This document shows, piece by piece, positions 20,831-29,174 of a stretch of DNA of 64,000 nucleotides; position 1 is the stretch's first letter, and each line of letters opens with the position of its first letter. The stretch comes from Methyloceanibacter stevinii (GTDB lineage Bacteria > Pseudomonadota > Alphaproteobacteria > Rhizobiales > Methyloligellaceae), in contig NZ_LPWE01000010.1 in NCBI RefSeq assembly GCF_001723355.1, forward strand, positions 310,001-374,000. Reading direction: 5' to 3'. Below the pieces are notes generated by a model. That model was not told the origin of the DNA. It was given only the letters and a program-made list of their open reading frames with translations, and did no database searches. The position numbers and the translations under genes are program-made.

Positions 20831-21538
20831 ATGACAACGGAGAACTTGGCGCCCAAGGACCGGATCGTTCTTGCGCTGGATGTCGCCGATCTCGATGAGG
20901 CGCGCAGGCTTGTCGCCGCACTCGGGGACAGCGTGGGTGTCTTCAAGATCGGCCTCGAGCTGATCTATCGCGGCGGGCTCGGCTTCGCGGAGGAACTGGT
21001 CGGCCAAGGCCGCAACGTGTTTCTCGATGCCAAGCTGCTCGATATCGAAGCGACCGTGGAGCGCGCCACGGCGGCGATCGCCAAGACCGGCGCGCAATTC
21101 CTCACCGTCCACGCCACCGACCGCAAGACCCTGAATGCGGCCGTGCGCGGTCGCGGGGACAGCGCGATGAAACTGCTCGGTGTCACGGTGCTCACCAATC
21201 TCGATCGGGCGGATCTCTCGGAGCAAGGCATCGAGATGCCTCCCTTGGCCCTTGTGCAAGAGCGGGCAAGGCTGGCGCAGGATGCGGGATTCGACGGGAT
21301 CGTGGCGTCGGGCAAGGAAGCGGCAGCGCTGCATGAGCGCCTGCGGGACTTTCTCATCGTCACGCCCGGTATCAGACCGGCGGGTGCCGACGCGAACGAC
21401 CAGGCGCGGATCGTGACCCCTAGCGATGCGATTGCCGCCGGGGCGCATTACCTCGTGATCGGGCGTCCCATCACGCGCGCGGAAGACCCACGGGCGGCGG
21501 CAGAGGCCATCGCCGCGGAGATTGCCGCGACCGCCTAG
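20831..21538 (+). CDS. pyrF: Orotidine 5'-phosphate decarboxylase
   Basis: Last step of UMP synthesis. The class I signature is present: RIVLALDVAD near the N-terminus, the catalytic D66-x-K68-x-x-D71 in FLDAKLLDI, VHATD, and VTPGIRPAGADANDQARIVTP with AGAHYLVIGRPIT for phosphate binding. The ATG at 20831 follows a GGGGGAAAC purine run; an in-frame TTG at 20819 is less likely. The protein has 235 residues. It lies 24 bases downstream of the FMN reductase and overlaps yggU (opposite strand) by four bases. Confidence 0.95.
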   Translation: MTTENLAPKDRIVLALDVADLDEARRLVAALGDSVGVFKIGLELIYRGGLGFAEELVGQGRNVFLDAKLLDIEATVERATAAIAKTGAQFLTVHATDRKTLNAAVRGRGDSAMKLLGVTVLTNLDRADLSEQGIEMPPLALVQERARLAQDAGFDGIVASGKEAAALHERLRDFLIVTPGIRPAGADANDQARIVTPSDAIAAGAHYLVIGRPITRAEDPRAAAEAIAAEIAATA

Positions 21539-21894
21539 GAAGCAGGATTGCTGAATTCGGTGAGCCTTGTGGCGACCAAGGCCGAAAGGCCAATGGCGCT
21601 GCCGTCGATCGCCACGATCTTGATGCGCGCCTTGGTGCCCTGGATGACCGAAACCGTCGACCGCGGCACGCCGAGCCATTTGGCGATCAGCGCTTCGAGC
21701 GCGGCATTGGCTTTGCCGTTCTCAGGCACGGCGCGCACGCGCGCTTTCAGTACGGGATCGCCCCCGAACTCCTCGACGCCTTCCACCGCATCCCGCGCCG
21801 ACTTGGGCGTAAGCCGCACGGCAATGGCCACGCCGGTTTCCGTCTGACGGATTTTCAGTTGCGGCGCACGAGGCCCCGGGGCGCTGTCGCCCAT
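21535..21894 (-). CDS. DUF167 / YggU family protein
   Basis: Small alpha/beta protein of unknown role. Typical segments are VRLTPKSARDAVEGV, LKARVRAVPENGKANAALEALIAKWLGV and STVSVIQGTKARIKIVAI. The length of 119 residues is slightly above the family norm because of the N-terminus. It follows yggT on the same strand with a gap of 7 bases, the usual yggT-yggU pairing. Confidence 0.9.
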   Translation of the reverse strand: MGDSAPGPRAPQLKIRQTETGVAIAVRLTPKSARDAVEGVEEFGGDPVLKARVRAVPENGKANAALEALIAKWLGVPRSTVSVIQGTKARIKIVAIDGSAIGLSALVATRLTEFSNPAS

Positions 21895-21901
21895 GGGAGC
21901 G

Positions 21902-22195
21902 CTACACGAAGGCCGGCAGCAGCCAGCCCAGCAGCACCACGTCGCGGATGAACAACAAGATCAAGATGAGGATCACCGGCGAGATGTCGATACCGCCGAG
22001 ATTGGGCATGAAGCTGCGTATGGGCGCAAGCGCGGGCTCGGTGATGCGGTAGAGCATGTCCGCGATCGAATAGACGAAGCGGTTGTTCGTGTTCACCACA
22101 TTGAAGGCGATCAGCCAGCTCAGAATGGCGCTGGCGATGACAACCCAGATGAAGAGGTCGATGACAAGAGCAATGAATCCGATCAAAGGCACCAT
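21902..22195 (-). CDS. YggT family membrane protein
   Basis: A 97-residue integral membrane protein. It has two hydrophobic helices (about 4-30 and 72-94) and the family pattern LSWLIAFNVVNTNNRFVY with ITEPALAPIRSFMPNLGGIDISPV between them. The ATG at 22195 is chosen because the family starts just before the first helix. It is paired with the DUF167 gene downstream. The family has been linked to osmotic and membrane stress, but no activity is established. Confidence 0.92.
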   Translation of the reverse strand: MVPLIGFIALVIDLFIWVVIASAILSWLIAFNVVNTNNRFVYSIADMLYRITEPALAPIRSFMPNLGGIDISPVILILILLFIRDVVLLGWLLPAFV

Positions 22196-22406
22196 GTAAC
22201 GGCCCCTCCTCGCGCGGCCTCGGACCCCATGTAGCTGACGGGCGCGCCAAAGGGCAAGCCCCGTGACGAAAAGCCCGTTCCTGCGCGCCCTTTGCGCCGT
22301 TTCGTGGCGCTTCCCCGACCAACTGACCACCGCACAGAATTCGGCGCTTCAATGCGGGCGTTGCTTGACAGAGGGGGGAGCGGCTCCCTAAATGCGGGGC
22401 TCGCAT

Positions 22407-22482
22407 GGGGCCGTAGCTCAGTTGGGAGAGCGCAGCAATCGCACTGCTGAGGTCGTCGGTTCGATCCCGTCCGGCTCCACCA
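22407..22482 (+). tRNA. tRNA-Ala (CGC anticodon)
   Basis: A 76-base cloverleaf with encoded CCA. The acceptor stem GGGGCCG pairs with CGGCTCC and includes the G3-U70 wobble that marks alanine tRNAs. The anticodon stem is CAGCA/TGCTG with loop ATCGCAC, giving anticodon CGC (codon GCG). The D-arm GCTC/GAGC and the TTCGATC loop are present. One T-T mismatch is seen in the T stem. Confidence 0.95.
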
Positions 22483-22574
22483 AATCCCTCGCACAATCAG
22501 TGGCTTGACAAAGCCTCGCCGGAAGCCTCGAGGGCCGACCGGTTCGCCTTGGCGCCGATGTGCCGAGCACCAGC

Positions 22575-23549
22575 CTAAGGCGTGATCGCAATGCCCCAAG
22601 GCAGACGCCCGACCGGGACGGACTTGAGCGGCTTCAGCGTCTCCAGATCGACGATGGTCATGTCGTTTGTGAGGCCGTTCGCGACATAGAGCTTCGAGCC
22701 ATCGGGAGCGATCTCCACGTGCCAGGGGCGCTGTCCAACGAGGATGTAGTCCTCCACTTCGAACGTCTCGGCGTTCACCACCGCGACCCGGTTGGCGGGC
22801 CCCAGAGCGACGAAAGCCTTTTTCCCATCCTTGGAGAACCGCATGCCGACAGGCTGTATCTGCTCCGGCGACACACCCGGAATTTCGAAACCGATCACCT
22901 TGAGCGTCTCGTAGGTGTCGCCGTCGATGACCGCAACGGTGCCGCCGACTTCGGAGGTGACCCAAACGTTCTTGCCGTCGGGCTGCCACTCGGCGTGGCG
23001 CGGGCGCGTATCGACGAGGACGTTGGCCACGAGCTCGTTGGTTGCCGTGTCGATGAAATGCGCCATGCTCGAGCTTTCGGACGTTGCCACCGTCACGGCG
23101 CCGTCGGGGCTGACCCGCATGCCTTCCGGTTCGACGCCGACAGGAACCTCGACGATGAGTTCTCCTGAGTCGGGTTCCATGATCGTCACCATCGAGTCGT
23201 CCTCATTGGCGATATAGATGGTCTTACCGTCCTTCGACACGTCCATCAGTTCCGGATCTGGGCCCGAATCCAAGGTACGGACGATCTCGAGCGAGTCTGC
23301 ATCGATGACCTCGACGGCATCGTCGTCACCGACACACACAAACACCTCGGTCTTGTCCGGTCCCGTGACGATCCCGCGCGGGCGGCGTCCCGTGGCGATC
23401 GTCTTGATGATCTCCAAGGAGTCCGAGTCGACCACGGTGACGGTGTTGTCCCGCTCGTTCGAGACGAAAATCCTGTCGGCGTAGGCCGGCGTGATCGCGA
23501 GCATCGCGATCGGCGCCACGGCCAGCATGACGGCATTGCGGCGTTTCAT
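22575..23549 (-). CDS. PQQ-associated YVTN-type beta-propeller protein (TIGR03866-like)
   Basis: Exported protein with a signal peptide (MKRRNAVMLAVAPIAMLAITPAYA). It is followed by about seven repeats of the form DRIFVSNERDNTVTVVD...GRRPRGI, a seven-bladed YVTN/NHL-type propeller. TIGR03866-type proteins sit beside PQQ-dependent alcohol dehydrogenase genes, and this one ends the xoxF-linked block. The ATG at 23549 is preferred to a GTG at 23555. It follows the TIGR03863-like gene with a gap of about five bases. A role in binding or maturing the quinoprotein system is inferred from context only. Confidence 0.85.
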   Translation of the reverse strand: MKRRNAVMLAVAPIAMLAITPAYADRIFVSNERDNTVTVVDSDSLEIIKTIATGRRPRGIVTGPDKTEVFVCVGDDDAVEVIDADSLEIVRTLDSGPDPELMDVSKDGKTIYIANEDDSMVTIMEPDSGELIVEVPVGVEPEGMRVSPDGAVTVATSESSSMAHFIDTATNELVANVLVDTRPRHAEWQPDGKNVWVTSEVGGTVAVIDGDTYETLKVIGFEIPGVSPEQIQPVGMRFSKDGKKAFVALGPANRVAVVNAETFEVEDYILVGQRPWHVEIAPDGSKLYVANGLTNDMTIVDLETLKPLKSVPVGRLPWGIAITP

Positions 23550-23554
23550 TCCCA

Positions 23555-24862
23555 CTATCTCTGAACGGTTGTTTCGGGGGCGGTGTTTTCAGGGAACCGG
23601 CAGGCCGTTTCCGGCTCATCGAAGCCGAGCGTATCGGTCGGGAAATGCTGGTGCAGGAACCCCTCCTGCGGCGAAAGGGATACAAGCGCCTGCGGACCCA
23701 TGATCAGAATTGGTTGACGCAGTTGGTGGTCCCAAGGCCGCACGGTCAACTTCTGACCCTTGAAGCCGGCCACGCGGAACTTGTCCGAATAGACGTAGTT
23801 GCGCAGGGATCCGACGTCGCGCTTCTTAGAACGCGCGGCCGCTTCTCCGAGCGTGCGGACGGCCAGCCAGCCAGCATAGTCTCGCTCGGTCATGTTGCGG
23901 CCAGTCAGTTCCCGGAAAGCGCTCTGCAGGGACATGCCGCCCCATTGTTCGAAGGCGCGGTGCCAAATAGAGGCGGTAAGGCCGTGCGTGCCGACAACCG
24001 GGTCGGGTTCCGCGGTGCGGTACATGAAGTACAGCCCGAAAGCCTCGCCCGTATCGATGACGAAGACCACATCGTGATTGGGCGCGTTCTGCGTGACCAT
24101 CGGGATCTGACTTTGGATCTGCTGATGGCCGGACTCGACGCGCCGCGAACCGGCCTCGAATTCATAGGTGCGTTCGTCAACCACCTTGCCGCCGAATCGC
24201 TGCGCCGCGCGCTTGACGGCCTCGGCATAGGCGTCGTCTTGCGAGCTAGTCCCTTTGACGATCATCCATCGCGGCCACTTCTTCCAAACGAGGTATTGGG
24301 CAAGAGCGTCCGCGCGCATGGCCCAATTGGGCACGATGTGAACGACATTGGCGCGGCAGTTCTCTTGGCGCAGCCGGTCGTCGGCGGAGCGCATGTTCAG
24401 GATCAGCGAGTCTTGCGCCTCGGGAAGATCGGCCACGGCGAGAAGGTCCGCCGGCTCCAGATCGGCCACGATCAACCGCGGTCCTTCGGCAAGCAGTTTC
24501 TTGGCCTTGGCGGCGACATCGCCGTCTTCGGGCACGATGCGCTCCGTCAGCACCGTCTCAACGCCGAGAAAGCGCGCCGTTGCATTGTTATCGAGGATGC
24601 CGAGGCGGGCGCCTTGTAAGCCCTTGTCGGTGAGGACCGGCTCCATCAGCGACAATGGGATCGGTTCCGCGTAGCGCTTGCCGAGATAGACGATGTCCAC
24701 GACCGTTTCCGGCTGCGGTGCCGGTGGCTTCCGCGCCGCCCGGGACTCTTCGGCCGGTTTAGAGACGTTATTGCCGGGCTGCTCCGTGGGATAAGCGGGG
24801 GTGAGCAGTGCGACAGAGATCGCGGCGACGGCGATGCGTAAGGTTGCCGCTCCTAATCTCAT
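23555..24862 (-). CDS. PQQ-associated ABC-type substrate-binding protein (TIGR03863-like)
   Basis: Periplasmic branched-chain-amino-acid-type binding protein of the class associated with PQQ-dependent alcohol dehydrogenases. A signal peptide (about 1-26) is followed by a proline-rich linker and VVDIVYLGKRYAEPIPLSLMEP, then LGILDNNATARFLG. The C-terminus has WDHQLRQPILIMGPQALVSLSPQEGFLHQ, characteristic of this family. It starts inside the stop of the upstream gene (ATGA overlap). No ABC permease or ATPase gene is present nearby, so it may not serve classic transport. Confidence 0.85.
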   Translation of the reverse strand: MRLGAATLRIAVAAISVALLTPAYPTEQPGNNVSKPAEESRAARKPPAPQPETVVDIVYLGKRYAEPIPLSLMEPVLTDKGLQGARLGILDNNATARFLGVETVLTERIVPEDGDVAAKAKKLLAEGPRLIVADLEPADLLAVADLPEAQDSLILNMRSADDRLRQENCRANVVHIVPNWAMRADALAQYLVWKKWPRWMIVKGTSSQDDAYAEAVKRAAQRFGGKVVDERTYEFEAGSRRVESGHQQIQSQIPMVTQNAPNHDVVFVIDTGEAFGLYFMYRTAEPDPVVGTHGLTASIWHRAFEQWGGMSLQSAFRELTGRNMTERDYAGWLAVRTLGEAAARSKKRDVGSLRNYVYSDKFRVAGFKGQKLTVRPWDHQLRQPILIMGPQALVSLSPQEGFLHQHFPTDTLGFDEPETACRFPENTAPETTVQR

Positions 24863-26861
24863 TTCACCTCCATCAGGGCCGCGGACGACTTCTCGGGCGT
24901 TTCTTCGGCGCCGCGCTCGGATTTCTTGACTCGCGGCGCACGAATTTTGGCCGGGAGTTCGAGCTGGAGAACCGCAGCCTCGCTCTGATTGGCCTTGGCG
25001 ATATCCAGCGCCGTTTGACCGCCCGGCGTCTTCACCTCGGGATCCGCGCCCGCCTGAAGCAAGAGACCAATCAGGGGCGGGTTGTTGTGCGTGGCCGCGA
25101 TCATCAACGGCGTCACGCCTTTCGTGCTCCGCGCATCGACATCCGCACCGCCGTCGATCAACCGGCGGGCGACATCGACGGAACTGGCGCCCTGATTGAA
25201 GCGGGCGGCACGTCCCGACTTGAGGGGCTGCGTGGCAACCATCATGAGAGGCGTCAGCCGTTCCGGGCCCACCGGCTCGTCCAGCTTCGCGCCCGCATCC
25301 ATGAGGGCGTTGGCCGCGAAGAACTTGGCTTCCATGATGGCGATTGCCAGCGGTGTCACTCCGCTGGGAGCGGCTTTATCCAAATCGGCGCCGCCTTTCG
25401 CCAGCGCCTCGATGGACGGCACGTGGTTGCGAAATGCCGCGTGGAGCAGCGGCGTCCAACCGTCGCGATCGGCACGATTCGGGTCCGCGCCCTTGTCGAG
25501 CAGAAACGCGATCATGTCGGAGTCACGCTCGCGGCAGCGGTGTGGAGCGGGGCAAGGCCCATGAGATTGAGCGAATCGATATCGGCACCACGCTTTAGCA
25601 GGAAGGCGACCCGCTCGCGGTCGGTGCCGACAACCGCGTTGCTGAGTTCCTCGTTGAGATCGGCGCCGTCGTCGAGCCATTCGTCGAGCCGCGTTTCGGT
25701 CACGACCTGATCGGCGGAAGCCTTGTCTCTCTGCAAGCCCTCGCGATTTTCCGACAAGGGCGTCAGATAGAGCTTTCGCGCCTTCTCCTGCCGGTCCGTG
25801 AAGTAGGTGCCATGGGAAGGGATGTCGCCCGACACGACGCAGTTGCTGCATTGCACGAGCGGCACACCGTACGCGGTCAGGACGTCCTTGATTTCGTCGC
25901 GGCCGCGTTCAAGCGCGTCATCCAGCATGTATTTCAGGACAATGTTGGTCGGCTGGACACCGAGCGCGAGGTTGAACTCGAGCGGCACCTCGTCATCTAT
26001 CTGATTGACGGGTTGAATGGCGATCTTCGCGCCGCGCATGGTCTTGAGGAAGCCCGCAAAGGGGCCGAACACGCCGGCAATGTCGATCTCTCCATCGACG
26101 ACCTGTTGGACCTGCCGCCAGGGCTGTTTCTCGGGCTGCAAGTCCGCGTCGTGGCTGAGGACATGGACATCCAGGCTGTTGGTAATCCCGTGCTTGGCAA
26201 GTGCCAGGCGCAGACCGGAGTGCTGGTAGACGCCGAAGCGCAGCTCTTTAAGGCGCGGATCATCGAAACCTTCGATGTCGATATCGTCTTCCTCGCGGGT
26301 GACGAATACGTAGGGCGTTCGATAGATGGGGGTGGTAGTCAGAACACTTTCATAGCCTGCCGGCATGCCCAAGAGCACGTCGCACTCGTGATTGTCGAAC
26401 GTCTGACGGGTCAGGCCGCGGTCAATCTGCGGACGCCAGAAATAGGTGATCTTGGTGCCGAGTTCTTTCGCGACGATGTCGATGATCTTGTTGTCGAAGC
26501 CTTCGCGCTTGTCGTTCGACAGGGGCAGGTTGCCCGGGTCGGCGCACACGCGCAGCGAATCGATCTTCATCTTGCGCGCGACCGCCTTGGCGGCGGTCAG
26601 TTCGGCCGAGGTCAGTTCGTCATAGGTCTTGTTGGCAAAGCCCTGACTGAGAAACTCGGCTGTTTCTTCGGACTGCGCTGCTTCTTCGGGCCGCGCCGTT
26701 TCTTCGGCCTGAGCAGTCGCGACGGCGCTGCCTGTAAAAAACAGAAATGCCGCGCAGACGGCGGTGCAGGAGATCGGTGGGTCAACGCAACAACCCCAAT
26801 TTGGATCAAAGGTTCTCAGAAAAAGAGGTGGCGCCAGACGAGTTGCCCCGTCTGACGCCAC
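24859..26861 (-). CDS. Quinoprotein-associated (MxaJ/XoxJ-like) substrate-binding protein fused to ankyrin repeats, frameshifted in this sequence
   Basis: The N-terminal half (to about 25820) is a periplasmic binding domain: a hydrophobic export segment, LRVCADPGNLPLSNDKREGFDNKI, ECDVLLGMPAGYESVLTTTPIYRTPYVFV and PFAGFLKTMRG. This is the TIGR03871/MxaJ pattern. The C-terminal half carries about five ankyrin repeats (GWTPLLHAAFRNHVPSIEALAKGGADLD, GVTPLMIAATHNNPPLIGLLLQAGADPE). The two are joined by restoring one base near 25525-25540; as read, the first frame stops at 25512. The start is uncertain: no ATG is available, a GTG at 26861 lies in the xoxF terminator and a CTG at 26819 follows it. 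Location between xoxF and the TIGR03863-like gene suggests a role in quinoprotein maturation. Confidence 0.75.
26815..26861 (-). terminator. Intrinsic terminator downstream of xoxF
   Basis: Read on the minus strand, a 13-bp stem (26849-26861 with 26828-26840, one G-T pair) and an 8-base loop are followed by CTCTTTTTCT. It lies 14 bases beyond the xoxF stop and would separate abundant xoxF mRNA from the genes downstream. Confidence 0.85.
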
Positions 26862-26874
26862 TGACAAGCCGTAG

Positions 26875-28800
26875 CTAGTCGAGGAGTCTGAAGGTAGTGA
26901 CCGTTCCACCCTGCGGGACGTTGTTAAGGCCAGTGGCTTTCGCCATCGCCGTCGCGCCGATCGCACCGAACTTGTCGCTCATGTCGAGGCCCGCGGTGAC
27001 CGGCAGGCCGATCCAGCCGCCGATACCCGAATGCACCGACACGTACTGCTTTCCGTCAAGCTTGTAGGTGATCGGATTGCCGATGATGCCGGAGCCCAGC
27101 TTGCGGCTCCACAGGACCTTACCGGAGTTCCGGTCGACCGCACGGAAGTCACCGCCGAGCGAACCGTAGAAGACGAGACCGCCGTCGGTCACGGCAGCGC
27201 CACCCCAGTTCGGATACGGATCCGGGATCTCCCAGAGCGTCTTACCGGTCAGCACGTCGAACTTCTTGAACTTGCCGGTTACGCCGGGCTTTTCAGGATA
27301 CATGTACACGTTCGCGAACACGTAAACCGTGCCCTGCTGCGTGTGCGTGCGCTCCTGAGGCTCGTCCTCCATGCACCAGTTGTTGGTCGGGCAGTACGCA
27401 ATGTTTCCTTCCTTGGGATCGATTGCGCAGGGCTGCTGATCCTTACCGCCCATGGCAGACGGACAGGCCGACGTGTTCACACCGATGTTGAAGGGCGAAT
27501 GCTCCTTCACCTTGATCGGACGGCCGGTCTTGAGATCGACCTTCTCCGCCCAGTCCACGGTGACGAACTTGTTGGCACGAAGAAGCGTGCCGTCGACGCG
27601 GTCGAGGACGTAAGCAAAGCCGTTGCGATCGAAGTGCACCAGCGTCTTACGCTGTTTTCCGTCGACTTCCATGTCCACGAGGATGTTCTCGTTGACGCCG
27701 TCATAGTCCCACTGGTCGAACGGGGTCATCTGGTAGGCGAACACAGCCTCACCGTTATCGACTTTGCGGCCGAAGATCGTCATCGACCACTTGTTGTCGA
27801 ACTTGCCGGAGGTCAGGTCGGGATCGAATTCGTTGCACTTCTCGTGCGTATGATTCTCACCTTCGAGACCGCAGCGAAGGCCGGGGCTCCAGTGACCGGG
27901 GTTACCGGTGGAGTAGTAGATCATTTTCAGCTCGGGGTCGTAGCTGAACCACGCCCAAGGCGAGCCGCCGCCGATCTTCCACTCATCCTTCGGATAGGTG
28001 ACGACGCCGAGATCCTTGCCGTAGGACCCGTAATGCGGGTTGGCCTTGTTGGTGTCGGCCGTCAGGCAGACATCCTTGTCCGATCCCGTCGAATGACAGC
28101 TCCAAACTTCGCTGCCGTCTTCGATGTTGTAGGCCGTGATGCGGCCGCGAGCGGCAAATTCGTCACCGCCGAAACCGGCCAGCACCAGGTTCTCGGCGAT
28201 CATCGTCGGACCGGTATGCGTCTCGCCCTTCTCAGGATAGGCGTGCTTGACGGTCCAGACCTCCTTGCCGGTCTTGCCGTCGAGCGCAATGACGAAGCCG
28301 TCCAGCGTGTGGAACACGACCTTGCCCTTGGCGTAGTTCAGACCACGGTTGACCGTGTCGCAGCAGGCGCGCGGAATGGCCGATTCGTCACGATCGGTCT
28401 TCTTCACGTAGTTCCAGATCTGCTTCGGATTATCCGGATCCGTCAGGTCAAGCGCCTGCACAACGTTGCAAAGCGGCATCGACGGGCAACCGCTCACGAA
28501 ATACATCATGGGCGTGCCGTCTTCCAACTTGACGACGACGGGCTGGCCTTCCTGGCCACGCAGCGAGTTCATCGACTGCGCCCAAATCATCCCAAGCTTG
28601 CCGACATTCTCCGTGTTGATGTCTTTCAGCGGGCTGTGACGGGTCAGCTGGTTGTCGCGGCCCGGCGCGGGCCACAGATTGGGATCCTTAGCTCGTTCGT
28701 CGATCTCGGCCGATGCGGACTGGTCCGCCATCACCGACACCGGCGCGAGCAGAAGCGCGGCTGTCAGGCCAATACCTAGGCCTAGTTTCTCAAACTTCAT
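26875..28800 (-). CDS. xoxF: XoxF-family lanthanide-type PQQ-dependent alcohol (methanol) dehydrogenase
   Basis: Periplasmic quinoprotein of 641 residues with signal peptide (about 1-25). The adjacent-cysteine disulfide is C146-C147 (RACCDTVNRG). Metal ligands align as E214, N300 and catalytic D365 in FDQWDYDGVNE. D367, two residues after the catalytic Asp, is the extra acidic residue that marks lanthanide-dependent enzymes; MxaF in this window has Ala there. Several additional cysteines (GCPSMPLC, WSCHSTGSDKDVC, RCGLEGENHTHEKC) are not in MxaF, so the subclade is unclear and the substrate may not be only methanol. The ATG at 28800 has a GGAGG upstream. No xoxG-type cytochrome is adjacent. 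Confidence 0.9.
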   Translation of the reverse strand: MKFEKLGLGIGLTAALLLAPVSVMADQSASAEIDERAKDPNLWPAPGRDNQLTRHSPLKDINTENVGKLGMIWAQSMNSLRGQEGQPVVVKLEDGTPMMYFVSGCPSMPLCNVVQALDLTDPDNPKQIWNYVKKTDRDESAIPRACCDTVNRGLNYAKGKVVFHTLDGFVIALDGKTGKEVWTVKHAYPEKGETHTGPTMIAENLVLAGFGGDEFAARGRITAYNIEDGSEVWSCHSTGSDKDVCLTADTNKANPHYGSYGKDLGVVTYPKDEWKIGGGSPWAWFSYDPELKMIYYSTGNPGHWSPGLRCGLEGENHTHEKCNEFDPDLTSGKFDNKWSMTIFGRKVDNGEAVFAYQMTPFDQWDYDGVNENILVDMEVDGKQRKTLVHFDRNGFAYVLDRVDGTLLRANKFVTVDWAEKVDLKTGRPIKVKEHSPFNIGVNTSACPSAMGGKDQQPCAIDPKEGNIAYCPTNNWCMEDEPQERTHTQQGTVYVFANVYMYPEKPGVTGKFKKFDVLTGKTLWEIPDPYPNWGGAAVTDGGLVFYGSLGGDFRAVDRNSGKVLWSRKLGSGIIGNPITYKLDGKQYVSVHSGIGGWIGLPVTAGLDMSDKFGAIGATAMAKATGLNNVPQGGTVTTFRLLD

Positions 28801-29174
28801 TTCGGTTGCTCCTCCCGAATTATCCGGACGGCTCGTAGGATTTGTTCCTGCGCGCCAAACTTGCCCCCTTGGGGCGTGACGTCGGCGAAGCACTCGCTGG
28901 CTAGCTTGTCCGTGAGCGCGATGTTCCGAGGGAAAGTCGAGTTGGGAAGAAGTGCCCAGACGCGGGTTCGAAACGAAGTCAACACTCTGACAAACCGAGG
29001 GCCATAGGGGCTCCCGACGACTGGGATGCTACAGAGTGTCACGCTGCTTGGTGTTCCAGACCTCTCAGAGAAGATTGTGCGCCGACTGCGAAACGCATGT
29101 CTGGGTTTTGGGGAATTTATCCCGACTTTGTGCAACACATGTTCCCCAGTGGGTTCCCGGGGCATGGGGAAGAT
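28801..29174. other. Intergenic region upstream of xoxF
   Basis: About 370 bases between the end of the orphan regulator and xoxF, both on the minus strand. It must hold the xoxF promoter. A ribosome site (GGAGG, read on minus) is next to the start. A short GCCCC-CTT-GGGGC hairpin lies at 28863-28875. No gene is visible. Confidence 0.6.

Noticed and set aside
27031-28779. 582-codon plus-strand frame opposite xoxF
   Set aside because: Antisense to a well-conserved enzyme; composition is the mirror of the xoxF codons. The same applies to the frame opposite mxaF at 42640-44238.
28982-29039. 8-bp inverted repeat (ACACTCTG ... CAGAGTGT) upstream of xoxF as operator
   Set aside because: Spacer is about 42 bases, and roughly one such repeat is expected by chance in a region this long.
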